Origin: Bacillus sp. S3
GTDB taxonomy: Bacteria; Bacillota; Bacilli; Bacillales; Cytobacillaceae
Length of the DNA stretch: 64,000 bases
NCBI RefSeq assembly: GCF_005154805.1
Contig: NZ_CP039727.1
Span: forward strand, 369,501 to 433,500
Direction: 5' to 3'
Of the stretch, positions 22,916 through 37,597 are shown piece by piece; within the stretch, counting starts at the first letter, position 1, and the number at the start of each line of letters is the position of its first letter. A program made the position numbers and the translations under genes. A model generated the notes under the pieces. That model saw only the letters and a program-made list of their open reading frames with translations, searched no databases and had not been told where the DNA came from.

Positions 22916-24056
22916 CAAAACGATTTTACCGGGATCAACGATTGGCATTATCGGCGGCGGACAGCTTGGGAGAATGATGGCACTTGCAGCGAAAGCCCAA
23001 GGTTTTCGAATCGCTGTATTAGAACCAAGTTCCGATTCTCCTTGCGGGCAGGTGGCAGACTTTGAGGTCATCGGTGCTTATGATGACCGCGAAGCCATTG
23101 CCCGGCTAGCCGCCATGAGTGACGTGATCACTTATGAATTTGAGAACATTGACGCCGATACATTAGGCTGGCTTTGCGAAAAGGCTTATGTCCCGCAGGG
23201 GAAAGAACTTTTAACGATTACGCAAGATCGAATCAGTGAAAAAGCAGCCATCCAGCATTCCGGAGTTAAGGTTGCTCCTTATGAGGTTATCGAAAACGTA
23301 GAAGAATTATTTCTAAATATAGAACGGGTGGGGTATCCAGCTGTATTGAAAACAGCAAGAGGCGGCTATGATGGCAAGGGACAGCTTGTGATTAAAAACG
23401 AGCAAGATTTAGCTAAAGCAGAGCCGATTCTTGCTCATGGCAGCTGTGTGTTAGAAAAATGGATTCCGTTCGAAAAGGAAATTTCCGTCATTGTTACCCG
23501 AAAACTAGATGGTGAAACAGTATTTTTTCCAGTTGGGGAAAACATTCATCAAGAAAATATCTTGCATACAACCATTGTTCCAGCCCGAATTTCTGATGAA
23601 CTAGGAGAAAAGGCTATCCAGATGGCAAAACAGATTGCTGATTCACTTGGATTAGTCGGGACGCTTGCTGTTGAGATGTTTGTGACAAGTGATGGCACGA
23701 TTTATATTAATGAATTGGCACCAAGACCGCATAACTCTGGCCATTATTCCATCGAGGCCTGCGAGACGTCACAGTTCGAACAGCATATCCGTGCTATTTG
23801 CAATTGGCCCTTAGGAAGTACGGAGCTATTAAAACCAGCTGTTATGGTCAATCTATTAGGAGAGCATCTTGATGGCATTTTTAAGGAAATCCCGGACATG
23901 AATGGCTGGAAGGTTCATTTATACGGTAAAAAGGAGCCAAAATTGAAAAGAAAGATGGGGCATGTTACCATTTTGAAGGATAACGTGGATGAGGCCCTTA
24001 GTGAAATTGAAGAAAGCAGCATCTGGCGTACAGCTAAAGAAGTGATCGGAGGATAA
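22899..24056 (+). CDS. purK: 5-(carboxyamino)imidazole ribonucleotide synthase
   Basis: A 385-residue ATP-grasp enzyme making N5-CAIR from AIR, bicarbonate and ATP. It has the N-terminal [12 protein letters not shown], the ATP-grasp segment [10 protein letters not shown], and [12 protein letters not shown], all standard for PurK. The GTG at 22899 overlaps purE by 17 nt; TTG at 22908 is a possible alternative. Confidence 0.95.
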   Translation: MINLANKTILPGSTIGIIGGGQLGRMMALAAKAQGFRIAVLEPSSDSPCGQVADFEVIGAYDDREAIARLAAMSDVITYEFENIDADTLGWLCEKAYVPQGKELLTITQDRISEKAAIQHSGVKVAPYEVIENVEELFLNIERVGYPAVLKTARGGYDGKGQLVIKNEQDLAKAEPILAHGSCVLEKWIPFEKEISVIVTRKLDGETVFFPVGENIHQENILHTTIVPARISDELGEKAIQMAKQIADSLGLVGTLAVEMFVTSDGTIYINELAPRPHNSGHYSIEACETSQFEQHIRAICNWPLGSTELLKPAVMVNLLGEHLDGIFKEIPDMNGWKVHLYGKKEPKLKRKMGHVTILKDNVDEALSEIEESSIWRTAKEVIGG

Positions 24057-24059
24057 AAC

Positions 24060-25358
24060 ATGATTGATCGTTATACAAGACCTGAAATGGGAGCTATTTG
24101 GACGGAGGAAAACCGCTTTAAAGCCTGGCTTGAGGTAGAAATTCTTGCATGTGAGGCTTGGGCGGAATTAGGGGAAATTCCGAAAGAAGATGTCCGAAAG
24201 CTTCGTGAAAATGCTTCGTTTAATATCGACCGCATTAATGAAATTGAAAAAGAAACAAGACATGATGTGGTTGCTTTTACCCGTGCGGTTTCGGAAACAT
24301 TGGGTGAGGAGCGGAAGTGGGTTCATTACGGTCTAACATCAACAGATGTCGTTGACACAGCCCTTTCCTATGTTTTAAAACAAGCCAACGCGATTTTATT
24401 GAAAGATCTGGAAAACTTTGTTGAGATTTTAAAAAATAAAGCAATGGAACATAAAATGACCGTGATGATGGGACGGACACATGGAGTCCATGCGGAGCCA
24501 ACTACTTTTGGTTTAAAGCTTGCCCTTTGGTATGAAGAAATGAAACGTAACCTTGAACGTTTTAAACAGGCAGCGGCGGGTGTAGAGTTTGGTAAAATTT
24601 CCGGCGCGGTTGGAACCTATGCCAATATTAATCCGTTTGTTGAACAGTATGTTTGTGAGAAATTAGGTATTCAACCAGCGCCAATCTCAACACAGACACT
24701 GCAGCGTGACCGTCATGCACACTACATGTCCACGATTGCTTTAATTGCGACTTCTATAGAGAAGTTTGCGGTTGAGGTACGCGGGCTGCAAAAGAGTGAA
24801 ACACGCGAGGTAGAAGAATTTTTTGCAAAAGGTCAAAAAGGATCATCAGCGATGCCGCATAAGCGGAATCCAATTGGCTCCGAGAACATGACCGGTATGG
24901 CGCGAGTGATTCGCGGCTATATGTTAACGGCATATGAAAATGTGCCGCTATGGCATGAGCGCGATATCTCCCATTCTTCAGCAGAACGCGTTATTTTGCC
25001 AGATGCGACGATTGCCTTAAATTATATGCTTAATCGCTTTGGCAACATTATTAAAAATTTAACGGTTTATCCGGAAAATATGAAGCGGAACATGGATCGG
25101 ACACTTGGATTAATTTATTCCCAGCGCGTGCTGCTTGCCTTGATTGATAAAGGCTTATCACGTGAAGAGGCTTATGATACTGTCCAGCCGAAAGCGATGG
25201 AGGCATGGGAGAAGCAAGTTCCATTCCGTGGATTGATTGAGGCCGATGGAAAAATTACCTCATTGCTCACTGGCGACGAGATTGCCGATTGTTTTGACTA
25301 CCACTACCACCTGCAGCATGTAGATACCATTTTCGATCGGCTAGGGTTGAACGAGTAA
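24060..25358 (+). CDS. purB: Adenylosuccinate lyase
   Basis: A 432-residue fumarase/aspartase-superfamily lyase that splits SAICAR to AICAR plus fumarate and adenylosuccinate to AMP plus fumarate. It has the signature [11 protein letters not shown] (flexible catalytic loop), [13 protein letters not shown] and the catalytic-His region [10 protein letters not shown]. The ATG follows GGAGGATAAAAC; 3 nt separate it from purK. Confidence 0.97.
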   Translation: MIDRYTRPEMGAIWTEENRFKAWLEVEILACEAWAELGEIPKEDVRKLRENASFNIDRINEIEKETRHDVVAFTRAVSETLGEERKWVHYGLTSTDVVDTALSYVLKQANAILLKDLENFVEILKNKAMEHKMTVMMGRTHGVHAEPTTFGLKLALWYEEMKRNLERFKQAAAGVEFGKISGAVGTYANINPFVEQYVCEKLGIQPAPISTQTLQRDRHAHYMSTIALIATSIEKFAVEVRGLQKSETREVEEFFAKGQKGSSAMPHKRNPIGSENMTGMARVIRGYMLTAYENVPLWHERDISHSSAERVILPDATIALNYMLNRFGNIIKNLTVYPENMKRNMDRTLGLIYSQRVLLALIDKGLSREEAYDTVQPKAMEAWEKQVPFRGLIEADGKITSLLTGDEIADCFDYHYHLQHVDTIFDRLGLNE

Positions 25359-25368
25359 AAAAATAAAT

Positions 25369-25400
25369 AGGGGGCAGTTAAAGCAGGAGTTTGCCCCCTC
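25369..25400 (+). other. Stem-loop between purB and purC
   Basis: AGGGGGCA (25369-25376) pairs with TGCCCCCT (25392-25399). No T tract follows, so it looks like an intercistronic stabilising or partial-stop hairpin rather than a full terminator. It sits in the only sizeable gap (89 nt) of the pur operon. Confidence 0.6.
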
Positions 25401-25447
25401 CTCTAGTTTGAAGATTCCCAATATTGCGAATTAAGGAGTGATTCATC

Positions 25448-26161
25448 GTGACAGAACTTCTTTATGAAGGAAAAGCGAAGCGCATTTACAAAACTGATGA
25501 AGAAAATGTTGTACTAGTCCAATACAAAGATTCAGCCACTGCTTTTAACGGAGAAAAGAAGGCGGAAATTACCGGTAAAGGCCGTCTCAATAACGAGATT
25601 ACTAGTTTGCTATTTTTAAAGCTAAAAGAAAAAGGGATTGAATCACACTTTATTCAAAAAGTTTCTGAAACGGAACAGCTCGTGAAAAGAGTAACCATCA
25701 TTCCGCTAGAAGTAGTCGTTCGTAACGTGGCTGCCGGCAGTTTTTCAAAAAGATTGGGAATCGAAGAAGGGACTCCGCTATCAGCACCAATTGTTGAGTT
25801 CTATCTAAAAGATGATGCTCTTGGTGATCCGCTGCTGACAGTAGACCATATCCTTGAACTTAAAGCGGCGACGGTCGAAGAGATTACGATTTTACGAGAA
25901 AAAGCGCTGGAAGTAGATGCGGTTTTATCGAGCTTTTTTGCAGAACTAGGTATTAACTTAATTGATTTCAAACTTGAGTTTGGCAAAGATGAACAGGGTC
26001 AAATTTTATTAGCAGATGAAATTTCGCCTGATACCTGCCGCCTATGGGATCAACAAACCAATGAAAAGCTGGATAAAGATGTATTCCGCCGCGATTTAGG
26101 AAGTTTAACAGAGGCATATGAATCGATTTTAACAAGACTTGGAGGTCATCAGCATGTTTAA
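25448..26161 (+). CDS. purC: Phosphoribosylaminoimidazole-succinocarboxamide synthase
   Basis: A 237-residue SAICAR synthase joining CAIR and aspartate with ATP. Characteristic segments are YEGKAKRIY, FNGEKKAEI, VVRNVAAGSFSKR and DEISPDTCRLWD. The GTG start at 25448 has AAGGAG 10 nt upstream. It overlaps purS by 8 nt. Confidence 0.96.
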   Translation: MTELLYEGKAKRIYKTDEENVVLVQYKDSATAFNGEKKAEITGKGRLNNEITSLLFLKLKEKGIESHFIQKVSETEQLVKRVTIIPLEVVVRNVAAGSFSKRLGIEEGTPLSAPIVEFYLKDDALGDPLLTVDHILELKAATVEEITILREKALEVDAVLSSFFAELGINLIDFKLEFGKDEQGQILLADEISPDTCRLWDQQTNEKLDKDVFRRDLGSLTEAYESILTRLGGHQHV

Positions 26162-26408
26162 AGTCAAAGTATACGTAACATTAAGAGAAAGTGTATTAGA
26201 TCCGCAAGGTAAGGCGGTAACGCAATCATTAAATTCGTTAAATTATCAGGAAGTAACCGATGTCCGCATCGGCAAATATATGGAACTGACGATTGAAAAA
26301 TCAGAGCGTGACCTTGATGAAGTGATAAACGAGATTTGTACAAAGCTGTTAGCCAACCCGGTGATTGAAGACTACCGTTACGAAGTAGAGGAGTGTGTCG
26401 CTCAGTGA
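26154..26408 (+). CDS. purS: FGAM synthase subunit PurS
   Basis: An 84-residue small subunit of the PurSQL formylglycinamidine ribonucleotide synthase found in Gram-positives. It begins [22 protein letters not shown], the expected PurS N-terminus. The ATG at 26154 follows GGAGG; an upstream in-frame TTG overlaps that site. It overlaps purQ by 4 nt. Confidence 0.95.
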   Translation: MFKVKVYVTLRESVLDPQGKAVTQSLNSLNYQEVTDVRIGKYMELTIEKSERDLDEVINEICTKLLANPVIEDYRYEVEECVAQ

Positions 26409-27088
26409 AGTTTGCAGTGATCGTATTTCCAGGCTCCAACTGTGATGTCGACATGTTCCATGCGATTAAAGATGAGCTTGGGGAAGAAGTGGAATACGTA
26501 TGGCATGATACGGAAAGTTTAGACGGATTTGATGGAATCCTTTTGCCAGGCGGATTCTCATACGGCGATTACCTCCGTACAGGAGCAATTGCCCGTTTTA
26601 GCAATGTCATGAAAGAAGTCATCAAGGCGGCTGAGGCCGGCAAGCCTGTGCTTGGGGTGTGCAATGGATTTCAAATCCTTCTTGAAGCAGGCTTGCTGCC
26701 GGGTGCGATGAGACGGAACGAAAGTCTCTCCTTTATTTGCAAGCCGGTGGAATTAATCGTAGAAACCAATCAATCCATGTTTACTTCTGCATACGAGCAA
26801 GGCCAAACCATCACGATTCCGGTCGCCCATGGTGAAGGAAATTACTATTGTGATGAAGAAACACTAAAACAGCTAAAAGCCAATAACCAAATCGTGTTTA
26901 CTTATCAGCAAAATCCGAACGGAAGCCTTGCCGATATTGCGGGGATTACCAATGAAAAAGGAAATGTTCTTGGCATGATGCCGCACCCTGAACGGGCGGT
27001 TGACGAGCTTTTAGGCAGTGCCGATGGACTTAAATTGTTTCAATCGATTGTGAAGACTTGGAGGGAAGCACATGTTGTCAACGCTTGA
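26405..27088 (+). CDS. purQ: FGAM synthase glutaminase subunit PurQ
   Basis: A 227-residue class I glutaminase supplying ammonia to PurL. The nucleophile Cys lies in GVCNGFQ, and the catalytic His/Glu in [11 protein letters not shown]. The start is GTG at 26405 within the GTGA overlap with purS, giving the same N-terminus ([13 protein letters not shown]) and length as the B. subtilis protein. Confidence 0.96.
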   Translation: MKFAVIVFPGSNCDVDMFHAIKDELGEEVEYVWHDTESLDGFDGILLPGGFSYGDYLRTGAIARFSNVMKEVIKAAEAGKPVLGVCNGFQILLEAGLLPGAMRRNESLSFICKPVELIVETNQSMFTSAYEQGQTITIPVAHGEGNYYCDEETLKQLKANNQIVFTYQQNPNGSLADIAGITNEKGNVLGMMPHPERAVDELLGSADGLKLFQSIVKTWREAHVVNA

Positions 27089-29297
27089 ACCAAATCCTAA
27101 CCAAATTAAAGCAGAGAAAATCTATCAGCAAATGGGTTTGTCCGATGAAGAGTTTGCAATGGTCGAAAAGATCCTCGGAAGGACACCAAATTATACTGAA
27201 ACCGGTCTTTTCTCTGTTATGTGGTCAGAGCACTGCAGCTATAAAAATTCAAAGCCAGTTCTGAAAAAATTCCCGATTACCGGTGAAAAAGTCCTTCAAG
27301 GTCCTGGTGAAGGTGCAGGGATTGTCGACATCGGTGACGGTCAGGCAGTTGTATTTAAAATCGAAAGCCATAATCATCCATCCGCGATTGAACCGTATCA
27401 AGGTGCGGCAACAGGTGTTGGCGGGATTATCCGTGATGTTTTTTCAATGGGAGCACGTCCAATCGCAATGCTAAACTCACTTCGTTTCGGTGAACTGGAT
27501 AAGGCTAGGACACGCTATTTGTTTAAAGAAGTGGTAGCGGGAATTGCCGGATACGGCAACTGCATTGGCATTCCAACCGTTGGCGGTGAGATACAGTTCG
27601 ATCCATCCTATGAAGGAAATCCGCTTGTCAATGCGATGTGTGTCGGTTTAATTAATCATGAGGATATTAAAAAAGGCCAGGCCCATGGATTGGGCAATAC
27701 CGTGATGTATGTCGGTGCAAAGACCGGCCGTGACGGAATTCACGGTGCGACGTTTGCTTCTGAAGAATTAACGGAGCAGTCTGACGAAAATCGTCCGGCG
27801 GTTCAAGTCGGTGACCCATTCATGGAGAAGCTGTTGTTAGAGGCCTGCCTGGAACTAATCCATTCGGATGCCCTTGTCGGGATTCAAGATATGGGTGCTG
27901 CAGGACTTGCCAGCTCTTCTTCCGAAATGGCGAGTAAAGCCGGTATGGGCATCGAGATGAATTTAGACCTTGTACCACAGCGGGAAACGGGCATGACTGC
28001 CTATGAAATGATGCTGTCGGAGTCGCAGGAACGGATGCTCATTGTCGTGAAAAAGGGCAGAGAACAAGAGATCAAGGATCTTTTTTCAAAATATGATTTA
28101 GATGCTGTTGCGATTGGCAAGGTAACGGATGATAAACAATTCCGCCTGATCCATAAAGGGGAAATAGTTGCCGACCTGCCAGTGGATGCATTGGCAGAAG
28201 ATGCACCGGTTTATCACAAACCATCAAAAGAGCCGGCCTACTTTGCTGAATTCCAAGCGATGGAAAATGAAATTCCGCAGGTAGATGACCTGAAAGATAC
28301 ATTAGTAGCATTGTTAAGCCAGCCGACCATTGCCAGCAAGGAATGGGTTTACGAGCAATATGATTATTTGGTGCGCACGAACACGGTAGTGTCTCCTGGT
28401 TCGGATGCTGCTGTCACTCGGATCAGAGGAACACGTAAAGCGTTAGCGATGACCACGGATTGTAATTCCCGCTATGTGTACTTGGATCCAGAAACTGGTG
28501 GAAAAATTGCTGTTGCTGAAGCGGCCCGCAATATTATTTGTTCCGGTGCCGAGCCATTAGCGATTACCGATAACTTGAACTTTGGCAATCCCGAAAAACC
28601 AGAGGTATTCTGGCAGATTGAAAAGGCAGCTGACGGAATCAGTGACGCATGCCGCACACTAGGGACACCTGTGATCGGCGGAAACGTCTCATTATACAAT
28701 GAAACAAGCGGCACGGCGATCTATCCAACGCCGGTGATTGGCATGGTTGGGCTTGTCAGTGACCTTGACCATATTACGACACAGCATTTTAAAGCGAGCG
28801 GTGACCTTATTTATTTAGTGGGGGAAACTACACCTGAATTTGGCGGGAGCGAGCTGCAAAAGCTGTTGAACGGAAGCATTTTTGGAAAAGCACCGCAATT
28901 ACATCTTGAAATAGAAAAAGAAAGACAAGAACAAGTTCTAGCTGCCATTCGTGCTGGAGTGATTCAATCTGCCCATGATTTGTCTGAAGGCGGTTTAGCT
29001 GTTGCCGTTGCCGAATGCCTTTTTGCTTCGGGAGAACTTGGGGCAGATGTGAACATTACTGGGAATCCGGTATCAGCACTATTCAGCGAAACCCAATCTC
29101 GTTTTCTTTTATCCGTAAAAAAGGAACATCAGGCCGAGTTTGAAAGTCTAGTAGACGCGAGCCTTATCGGTGAGGTGAATGATTCGGCTAATCTGAGCAT
29201 TCGATCCGAAGGTCAGGCTGTGCTTGAGTCTACTGTAGATGAATTAAGAGCTGCCTGGAAAGGGGCGATCCCATGCTTGCTGAAATCAAGGGACTAA
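27072..29297 (+). CDS. purL: FGAM synthase large subunit PurL
   Basis: A 741-residue small-type PurL, which turns FGAR into FGAM with ATP and ammonia from PurQ; PurS bridges the complex. It has the repeated AIRS-like halves, with the first-half motif [12 protein letters not shown] and [20 protein letters not shown], and the second-half GGNVSLYNE. It overlaps purQ by 17 nt and purF by 25 nt. Confidence 0.96.
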   Translation: MLSTLEPNPNQIKAEKIYQQMGLSDEEFAMVEKILGRTPNYTETGLFSVMWSEHCSYKNSKPVLKKFPITGEKVLQGPGEGAGIVDIGDGQAVVFKIESHNHPSAIEPYQGAATGVGGIIRDVFSMGARPIAMLNSLRFGELDKARTRYLFKEVVAGIAGYGNCIGIPTVGGEIQFDPSYEGNPLVNAMCVGLINHEDIKKGQAHGLGNTVMYVGAKTGRDGIHGATFASEELTEQSDENRPAVQVGDPFMEKLLLEACLELIHSDALVGIQDMGAAGLASSSSEMASKAGMGIEMNLDLVPQRETGMTAYEMMLSESQERMLIVVKKGREQEIKDLFSKYDLDAVAIGKVTDDKQFRLIHKGEIVADLPVDALAEDAPVYHKPSKEPAYFAEFQAMENEIPQVDDLKDTLVALLSQPTIASKEWVYEQYDYLVRTNTVVSPGSDAAVTRIRGTRKALAMTTDCNSRYVYLDPETGGKIAVAEAARNIICSGAEPLAITDNLNFGNPEKPEVFWQIEKAADGISDACRTLGTPVIGGNVSLYNETSGTAIYPTPVIGMVGLVSDLDHITTQHFKASGDLIYLVGETTPEFGGSELQKLLNGSIFGKAPQLHLEIEKERQEQVLAAIRAGVIQSAHDLSEGGLAVAVAECLFASGELGADVNITGNPVSALFSETQSRFLLSVKKEHQAEFESLVDASLIGEVNDSANLSIRSEGQAVLESTVDELRAAWKGAIPCLLKSRD

Positions 29298-30679
29298 ATG
29301 AAGAGTGCGGTGTCTTTGGTATTTTTGGACATCCGGATGCCGCCCAGTTAACCTATTACGGACTTCACGCCCTGCAGCACCGCGGCCAGGAGGGAACCGG
29401 CATCGTTGTCTCCGACGGGGAAACATTAAAAGGATTTAAGGGCGAAGGACTCGTGACTGAGATTTTTACGGAAGAGGCAATGACTAAGCTTACGGGGTCT
29501 GCCGCAATCGGTCATGTCCGCTACGCGACCGCAGGGGGCGGCGGCTATGAGAATGTTCAGCCGCTTCTGTTCCATTCGCAAAGCGGCAGCCTCGCCCTTG
29601 CCCATAACGGTAACCTGGTGAATGCAAATTCTTTAAAACATCAGCTGGAAGCACAAGGCAGTATTTTTCAAACCAGCTCAGATACCGAGGTGTTAGCCCA
29701 CTTAATTAGAAGAAGCGGCTTCCCTAAAATGAACGACCAGGTGAAAAATGCCCTGTCCATGTTAAAAGGGGCTTATGCTTATTTGATTATGACGGAAAAA
29801 GAGTTAATGGTGGCGCTCGATCCTCATGGATTGAGGCCGTTATCGCTCGGCTGCCTTGGCGATGCTTATGTAGTTGCCTCGGAAACCTGCGCCTTTGATG
29901 TTATCGGGGTGGAATATATCCGCGATATTCAGCCGGGAGAGCTGTTAATCATTAACGAAAATGGAATCACATCGGAACGGTTTGCGATGAGTACCACTAA
30001 AGCGATCTGCATGATGGAATATGTTTATTTTTCCAGGCCTGATAGCAATATTCAAGGTGTCAATGTTCATACTGCCCGTAAAAATTTAGGGAAGAGACTG
30101 GCCATCGAGGCTCCGATTGATGCGGATGTCGTGACAGGTGTGCCGGATTCCAGTATTTCAGCGGCCATCGGTTATGCGGAAGCGACGGGGATTCCTTATG
30201 AAATGGGTTTAATAAAAAACAAATATGTCGGCAGGACTTTTATTCAGCCCTCCCAGTCATTACGTGAGCAAGGGGTAAAAATGAAGCTTTCTGCTGTTCG
30301 CGGGGTTGTAGAAGGAAAACGGGTGGTTATGGTTGACGACTCCATTGTCCGCGGCACGACTAGCAGAAGAATTGTCAGGATGTTAAAAGATGCCGGTGCG
30401 ACAGAGGTGCACGTGGTCATCAGTTCACCGCCGATCAAAAATCCATGTTTCTATGGAATTGATACTTCATCGAAAGAAGAGTTGATTGCATCAGACAAGT
30501 CGGTTGAGGAAATTCGCCAATTGATTGGTGCTGATTCATTAACCTTTTTAAGTGTCGATGGCATGGTAAAGGCGCTGGATCCAGAAGGGAAAAGCGGCTT
30601 TTGTCTAGGCTGTTTTAACGGAAATTATCCTACTGAAATTTATCCAGATACACTGCAGTACTATTATCAAAAGGGGTGA
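29273..30679 (+). CDS. purF: Amidophosphoribosyltransferase
   Basis: A 468-residue glutamine PRPP amidotransferase, the committed step of purine synthesis. An 11-residue propeptide precedes the catalytic Cys12 (EECGVFG). The PRPP-binding segment is [16 protein letters not shown]. Four Cys that match the [4Fe-4S] ligands of B. subtilis PurF are visible: one in KAICMMEY, one in NPCFYGID and two in GFCLGCF. This type is feedback-inhibited by nucleotides and degraded after cluster oxidation. It overlaps purL by 25 nt. Confidence 0.96.
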   Translation: MLAEIKGLNEECGVFGIFGHPDAAQLTYYGLHALQHRGQEGTGIVVSDGETLKGFKGEGLVTEIFTEEAMTKLTGSAAIGHVRYATAGGGGYENVQPLLFHSQSGSLALAHNGNLVNANSLKHQLEAQGSIFQTSSDTEVLAHLIRRSGFPKMNDQVKNALSMLKGAYAYLIMTEKELMVALDPHGLRPLSLGCLGDAYVVASETCAFDVIGVEYIRDIQPGELLIINENGITSERFAMSTTKAICMMEYVYFSRPDSNIQGVNVHTARKNLGKRLAIEAPIDADVVTGVPDSSISAAIGYAEATGIPYEMGLIKNKYVGRTFIQPSQSLREQGVKMKLSAVRGVVEGKRVVMVDDSIVRGTTSRRIVRMLKDAGATEVHVVISSPPIKNPCFYGIDTSSKEELIASDKSVEEIRQLIGADSLTFLSVDGMVKALDPEGKSGFCLGCFNGNYPTEIYPDTLQYYYQKG

Positions 30680-30684
30680 CGGTC

Positions 30685-31719
30685 ATGGCAAATGCATACA
30701 CACAAGCAGGGGTAAATATCGAAGCAGGCTATGAAGCGGTGGAGCGGATGAAAAAGCATGTACAGCGGACAGCCAGGGCCGGTGTGATTGGGAGTCTTGG
30801 CGGATTCGGCGGTATGTTTGATCTATCTGAGCTTAAGTTAAAAGAGCCAGTTTTGGTGTCTGGCACCGATGGCGTAGGCACGAAGCTGATGATTGCCTTT
30901 ATGATGGACCGGCACGATACAATTGGAATCGATGCGGTGGCAATGTGTGTCAATGATATCGTTGTTCAGGGAGCAGAGCCGCTTTACTTTTTAGATTATA
31001 TTGCTTGCGGTAAAGCGATTCCGGAAAAAATTGAAGCGATTGTCAAAGGGATTGCCGATGGCTGTGAGCAGGCAGGCTGTGCCTTAATTGGCGGTGAAAC
31101 AGCGGAAATGCCGGGGCTTTACCGTGATGAAGAGTATGATCTTGCCGGATTTTCAGTAGGGGCATGTGAAAAGCCGAAATTGATAACCGGTGAACACATT
31201 CAGCCGGGAGATGTCCTAATTGGCCTGGCTTCAAGCGGCATCCACAGTAATGGGTACTCATTGGTTAGAAAGGTATTTAATAACTGGTCTTTAATCGAGT
31301 TTGTTGATGAGCTTGGATGTACATTAGGTGAAGAATTGCTGAAACCAACGAAAATTTATGTAAAACCGATTCTGGCGGCATTGGAAAAATTCCAAATCAA
31401 TGGAATGGCCCATATTACCGGCGGCGGTTTTATTGAAAATATACCAAGGATGCTTCCTGCCGGACTTGGCGCCGAACTGATTGAAAAAAGCTGGCATATT
31501 CCATCGGTGTTTAAGTTGATCTCTGAGGTTGGACAAATCGATTATCAAGAGATGTATAATATTTTTAACATGGGCATTGGCATGGTCCTCGCTGTTAAAC
31601 AGGAAGATGCGGCAGACGTCATGGAGCATTTCAAGCAATCCGGCGAAACAGCTTATGAAATTGGCTCTGTTACAGCTGAAGAAGGAATTCAGATTAAAGG
31701 CTTTGGTGGGCGGCGATGA
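30685..31719 (+). CDS. purM: Phosphoribosylformylglycinamidine cyclo-ligase
   Basis: A 344-residue AIR synthetase (FGAM to AIR, ATP-dependent). Typical segments are [39 protein letters not shown] and [14 protein letters not shown] choose the ATG at 30685, 8 nt after AAGGGG; a GTG at 30676 within that site is not preferred. Its stop overlaps the purN start. Confidence 0.96.
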   Translation: MANAYTQAGVNIEAGYEAVERMKKHVQRTARAGVIGSLGGFGGMFDLSELKLKEPVLVSGTDGVGTKLMIAFMMDRHDTIGIDAVAMCVNDIVVQGAEPLYFLDYIACGKAIPEKIEAIVKGIADGCEQAGCALIGGETAEMPGLYRDEEYDLAGFSVGACEKPKLITGEHIQPGDVLIGLASSGIHSNGYSLVRKVFNNWSLIEFVDELGCTLGEELLKPTKIYVKPILAALEKFQINGMAHITGGGFIENIPRMLPAGLGAELIEKSWHIPSVFKLISEVGQIDYQEMYNIFNMGIGMVLAVKQEDAADVMEHFKQSGETAYEIGSVTAEEGIQIKGFGGRR

Positions 31720-32292
31720 AAAAAATTGCCGTATTTGCATCAGGGGGCGGAAGTAATTTTCAGGCCATCATCAATGTGATTCGTGAAGGGCTGCTCTCGG
31801 CGGAAATTTCCCTGTTAGTTTGTGACCAGCCCGGCGCTTTTGCGATTGAAAGAGCAAAAGCTAACCGCATTCCTTGTTTTATTTTTAGTGCAAAGGATTA
31901 CTCCAGTAAGGCAGATTTTGAAAAAGAAATAGCTGGGTTGCTGCGGGATTTGGATGTGGACCTGATTGTTTTGGCTGGTTACATGCGGCTGATTGGTCCG
32001 ACCTTACTGAAAGAGTATGAAGGCCGAATCGTGAATATCCATCCATCACTGCTCCCGGACTTTCCAGGAAAAGACGCGATTGGTCAGGCATTAGCTGCAA
32101 AAGCAAAATGGACGGGTGTAACGATTCACTTTGTTGATGAAGGGATGGACACCGGCCCCATTATTGTTCAAGAGCGAGTGCGAATTGCGGAAGCTGAAAC
32201 AAGGGAAAGCTTACAGCAAAAAATTCAATCAATCGAACACAAACTTTATCCATCAATCTTACACATGCTGTTAACACAAGGAGAGGTTATAA

Positions 32293-32318
<26 letters not shown>
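31716..32318 (+). CDS. purN: Phosphoribosylglycinamide formyltransferase
   Basis: A 200-residue GART using 10-formyl-THF to make FGAR from GAR. It has the N-terminal [12 protein letters not shown], the active-site segment [15 protein letters not shown] (Asn and His), and [17 protein letters not shown] [13 protein letters not shown]. It overlaps purM (ATGA) and purH (26 nt). Confidence 0.95.
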
Positions 32319-35119
<2,801 letters not shown>

Positions 35120-35128
35120 CGGTATAGT

Positions 35129-35250
35129 GATGAAGGACAAATTAGTTGTTTTTGCGAAGCGAAATGTCCTTCATAAGCCCGATGAAGGACAAATTAGTTG
35201 TTTTTTCGAAGTGAAAAGTCCTTCATGAGTGCGATGAAGGACTTTTTATT
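35129..35250 (+). repeat. 52-bp tandem repeat of hairpins ending in a terminator
   Basis: Units start at 35129, 35181 and 35233 (the last partial), exactly 52 bp apart. Units one and two each form a hairpin: ATGAAGGAC (35130-35138) with GTCCTTCAT (35166-35174), and 35182-35190 with 35218-35226. The right arm of unit two can also pair with the partial unit three (AAAGTCCTTCAT / ATGAAGGACTTT), which ends in a T run and acts as the likely pur operon terminator. Confidence 0.85.
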
Positions 35251-35324
35251 GTATTTCAAATAAGAAAAGGTCTTCATCCGTAATATGGTCACCCAACCCT
35301 AAATAAGAAGTGCCTTTTCGTCAT

Positions 35325-35624
35325 TTAAGACGGATTATACGGCACAACTGAATCCCCGTCCAGCCCTTCCATTCCATCCATAGAATCCGTTGCTTGACTG
35401 TGCTCCTGAATCATATCCTGGCATCTTTCACATAATGCCGTTACTGGACAATAACGGACAATCCCCTCAGCTACCTTCATGGCGCCACACAAAGCTGCAA
35501 ACAAATAAGAATCCCTCCACGGATGCTTCACAAGCTTCGACGTGCTCCATGCAAGAATCGTTAACCCAAAAGTAATGCGGATTAATGCGTTTAAAATTCC
35601 GATATTTGGTTTGATATTCATCAT
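35325..35624 (-). CDS. DUF2892 (YgaP-type) small membrane protein
   Basis: A 99-residue protein on the reverse strand with the DUF2892 N-terminus MNIKPNIGILNALIRITFG and two hydrophobic segments (about residues 12-28 and 38-56). The Cys pair region YCPVTALCERC is unusual and could bind a metal or be oxidised. The ATG at 35624 is 5 nt after AAGGAG on that strand. It is oriented against its neighbours. Function unknown. Confidence 0.75.
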   Translation of the reverse strand: MMNIKPNIGILNALIRITFGLTILAWSTSKLVKHPWRDSYLFAALCGAMKVAEGIVRYCPVTALCERCQDMIQEHSQATDSMDGMEGLDGDSVVPYNPS

Positions 35625-35783
35625 GATCACTCCTTCACAAAATCTTTACAATATTTATCAATTCTTTACTGCTTTAAATGATAAAATATGATACGATAGA
35701 AACTATAGAAAAAATGTAAGGGCTTTCTTTACTGTTAAATCAACACTTTTTTATATAGATAGTTTTATAGGGAGGGACATGGT

Positions 35784-37529
35784 ATGCTGGAACAACGCTA
35801 CCGCTGGAAAAATAAACACTTACGCATGCATGTATCCGTTTTGGATGGGAAAACAAATCCAACCATTTTATTGAAAAATGCCTTGTACTTAAATCAGACA
35901 TTTCGTAAATGGCTGAGAGCAAATATTTGGATATATGAAGATCGGATTGTTTATGTTGGTGAGAACTTACCTGCAAATATGGAAAATTGTGAAATCATTG
36001 ATTGTACCAATGAAATTCTTGTCCCAGGATACATTGAGCCGCATGCACATCCATTTCAATTATATAATCCCCTAACATTGGCGGCCTATGCATCACAGTT
36101 TGGAACAACCACACTTATTAATGACAATATGGCCTTGATCATGCATTTGAAAAAAGAGGAAGCGTTTTCGTTACTAAGGGATCTCCGTTCCATTCCAACG
36201 ACGATGTATTGGTGGAGCCGATTTGATTCACAAACGGAAATTTTGAATGAAGAAGAAATTTTTTCGCATAGTAATGTTAAATCGTGGCTTGAGCATGATG
36301 CAGTTCTGCAAGGCGGAGAGTTAACGGGCTGGCCAAAGCTGCTTGATGGCGATGATATGATGCTTCATTGGATTCAAGAAGCAAAACGGATGCGCAAGCA
36401 AATTGAAGGGCACTTTCCTGGTGCTTCGGAAAAAACGTTAGCGAAAATGAAGCTTTTAGGCGCGGATTGTGACCATGAAGCAATGACGGGTGAAGAGGTC
36501 TATGATCGGCTGATGCAAGGATATATGGTTTCATTAAGGCACTCTTCGATTCGTCCTGATTTACCACAGCTGTTGGATGATATGAAGCGGCTGGGAATTG
36601 AGGCATATGATCGATTATTTTTTAATACGGACGGTGCATCTTCTACATTTTATGAGCAAGGAATGAACGATCAAATGATCCGGATTGCCATTGAAAAAGG
36701 TGTCCCTGCCATTGATGCCTATAATATGGCGACGGTCAATATTGCCAGGTACTACAATATTGACCATTTACATGGTAATATTGCTACTGGCCGTGTTGCC
36801 AACATTAACTTTTTATCCAGTATCGAAGATCCAACACCGGTTTCGGTTTTGGCGAAGGGAAAATGGGTTAAGCGGAATGGGGTAAGAGTAGAAGAGGCTT
36901 ACTCAGCAATCAATTGGGATCAATACGGGCTTAAACCACTTGCATTAAATTGGGATTTATCGATGGATGATTTGCAATTTTCAATGCCATTTGGGATTAA
37001 AATGGAAAATGCGGTCATTACCAAACCGTATTCGATTTCCATTGACGCTTCTGTAGATGAATTGCCATCGGATCATGATGAATGTTTCTTCACGCTGATT
37101 GATCGATATGGAAAATGGCGAATTAATACGTTGTTGAAGGGATTCGCAACAACATTGCCGGCCTTAGCCAGCTCCTATTCCAATACAGGTGATATTATTT
37201 TAATCGGGAAAAATAAACAAGATATGATCCATGCTTTTAATAGAATGAAAGAATTAGGCGGCGGCATAGTCATGGTGGAGAATGCAGAGGTGGTCTGCGA
37301 GGTGCCGTTAAATCTAAGCGGAATTATGTCAGGCCTTTCAGTTGAAAAATTAATTGGGCAAGAAAAAAGACTGTTAGTTGAATTAGAAGAACGGGGTTAT
37401 AAATTCTTAGACCCTATTTATAGTCTTGCCTTTTTCTCTGCTACTCATTTGCCATATATTCGTATAACGCAGCAAGGAATGTACGATGTTATGAATAAAA
37501 CAGTACTCTTTCCGTCAATAATGCGTTAA
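35784..37529 (+). CDS. yerA: Adenine deaminase-related amidohydrolase YerA
   Basis: A 581-residue protein of the adenine deaminase/amidohydrolase family. The metal-binding entry motif PGYIEPHAHPF, the segment GADCDHEAMTGEE, the TDG of FFNTDGASS, and a C-terminal adenine-deaminase domain with GGGIVMVENAEVV are visible. It resembles B. subtilis YerA, also located after purD. Its true substrate is not established; a purine-salvage role is plausible. A GGGAGGGAC site precedes the ATG. Confidence 0.85.
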   Translation: MLEQRYRWKNKHLRMHVSVLDGKTNPTILLKNALYLNQTFRKWLRANIWIYEDRIVYVGENLPANMENCEIIDCTNEILVPGYIEPHAHPFQLYNPLTLAAYASQFGTTTLINDNMALIMHLKKEEAFSLLRDLRSIPTTMYWWSRFDSQTEILNEEEIFSHSNVKSWLEHDAVLQGGELTGWPKLLDGDDMMLHWIQEAKRMRKQIEGHFPGASEKTLAKMKLLGADCDHEAMTGEEVYDRLMQGYMVSLRHSSIRPDLPQLLDDMKRLGIEAYDRLFFNTDGASSTFYEQGMNDQMIRIAIEKGVPAIDAYNMATVNIARYYNIDHLHGNIATGRVANINFLSSIEDPTPVSVLAKGKWVKRNGVRVEEAYSAINWDQYGLKPLALNWDLSMDDLQFSMPFGIKMENAVITKPYSISIDASVDELPSDHDECFFTLIDRYGKWRINTLLKGFATTLPALASSYSNTGDIILIGKNKQDMIHAFNRMKELGGGIVMVENAEVVCEVPLNLSGIMSGLSVEKLIGQEKRLLVELEERGYKFLDPIYSLAFFSATHLPYIRITQQGMYDVMNKTVLFPSIMR

Positions 37530-37597
37530 ACTGTAAGTAATTAAAGAGTTAAAGCGTGAAAGTGAATTGCAGCGTTGTCATCGAATCGGGGTGTCAT

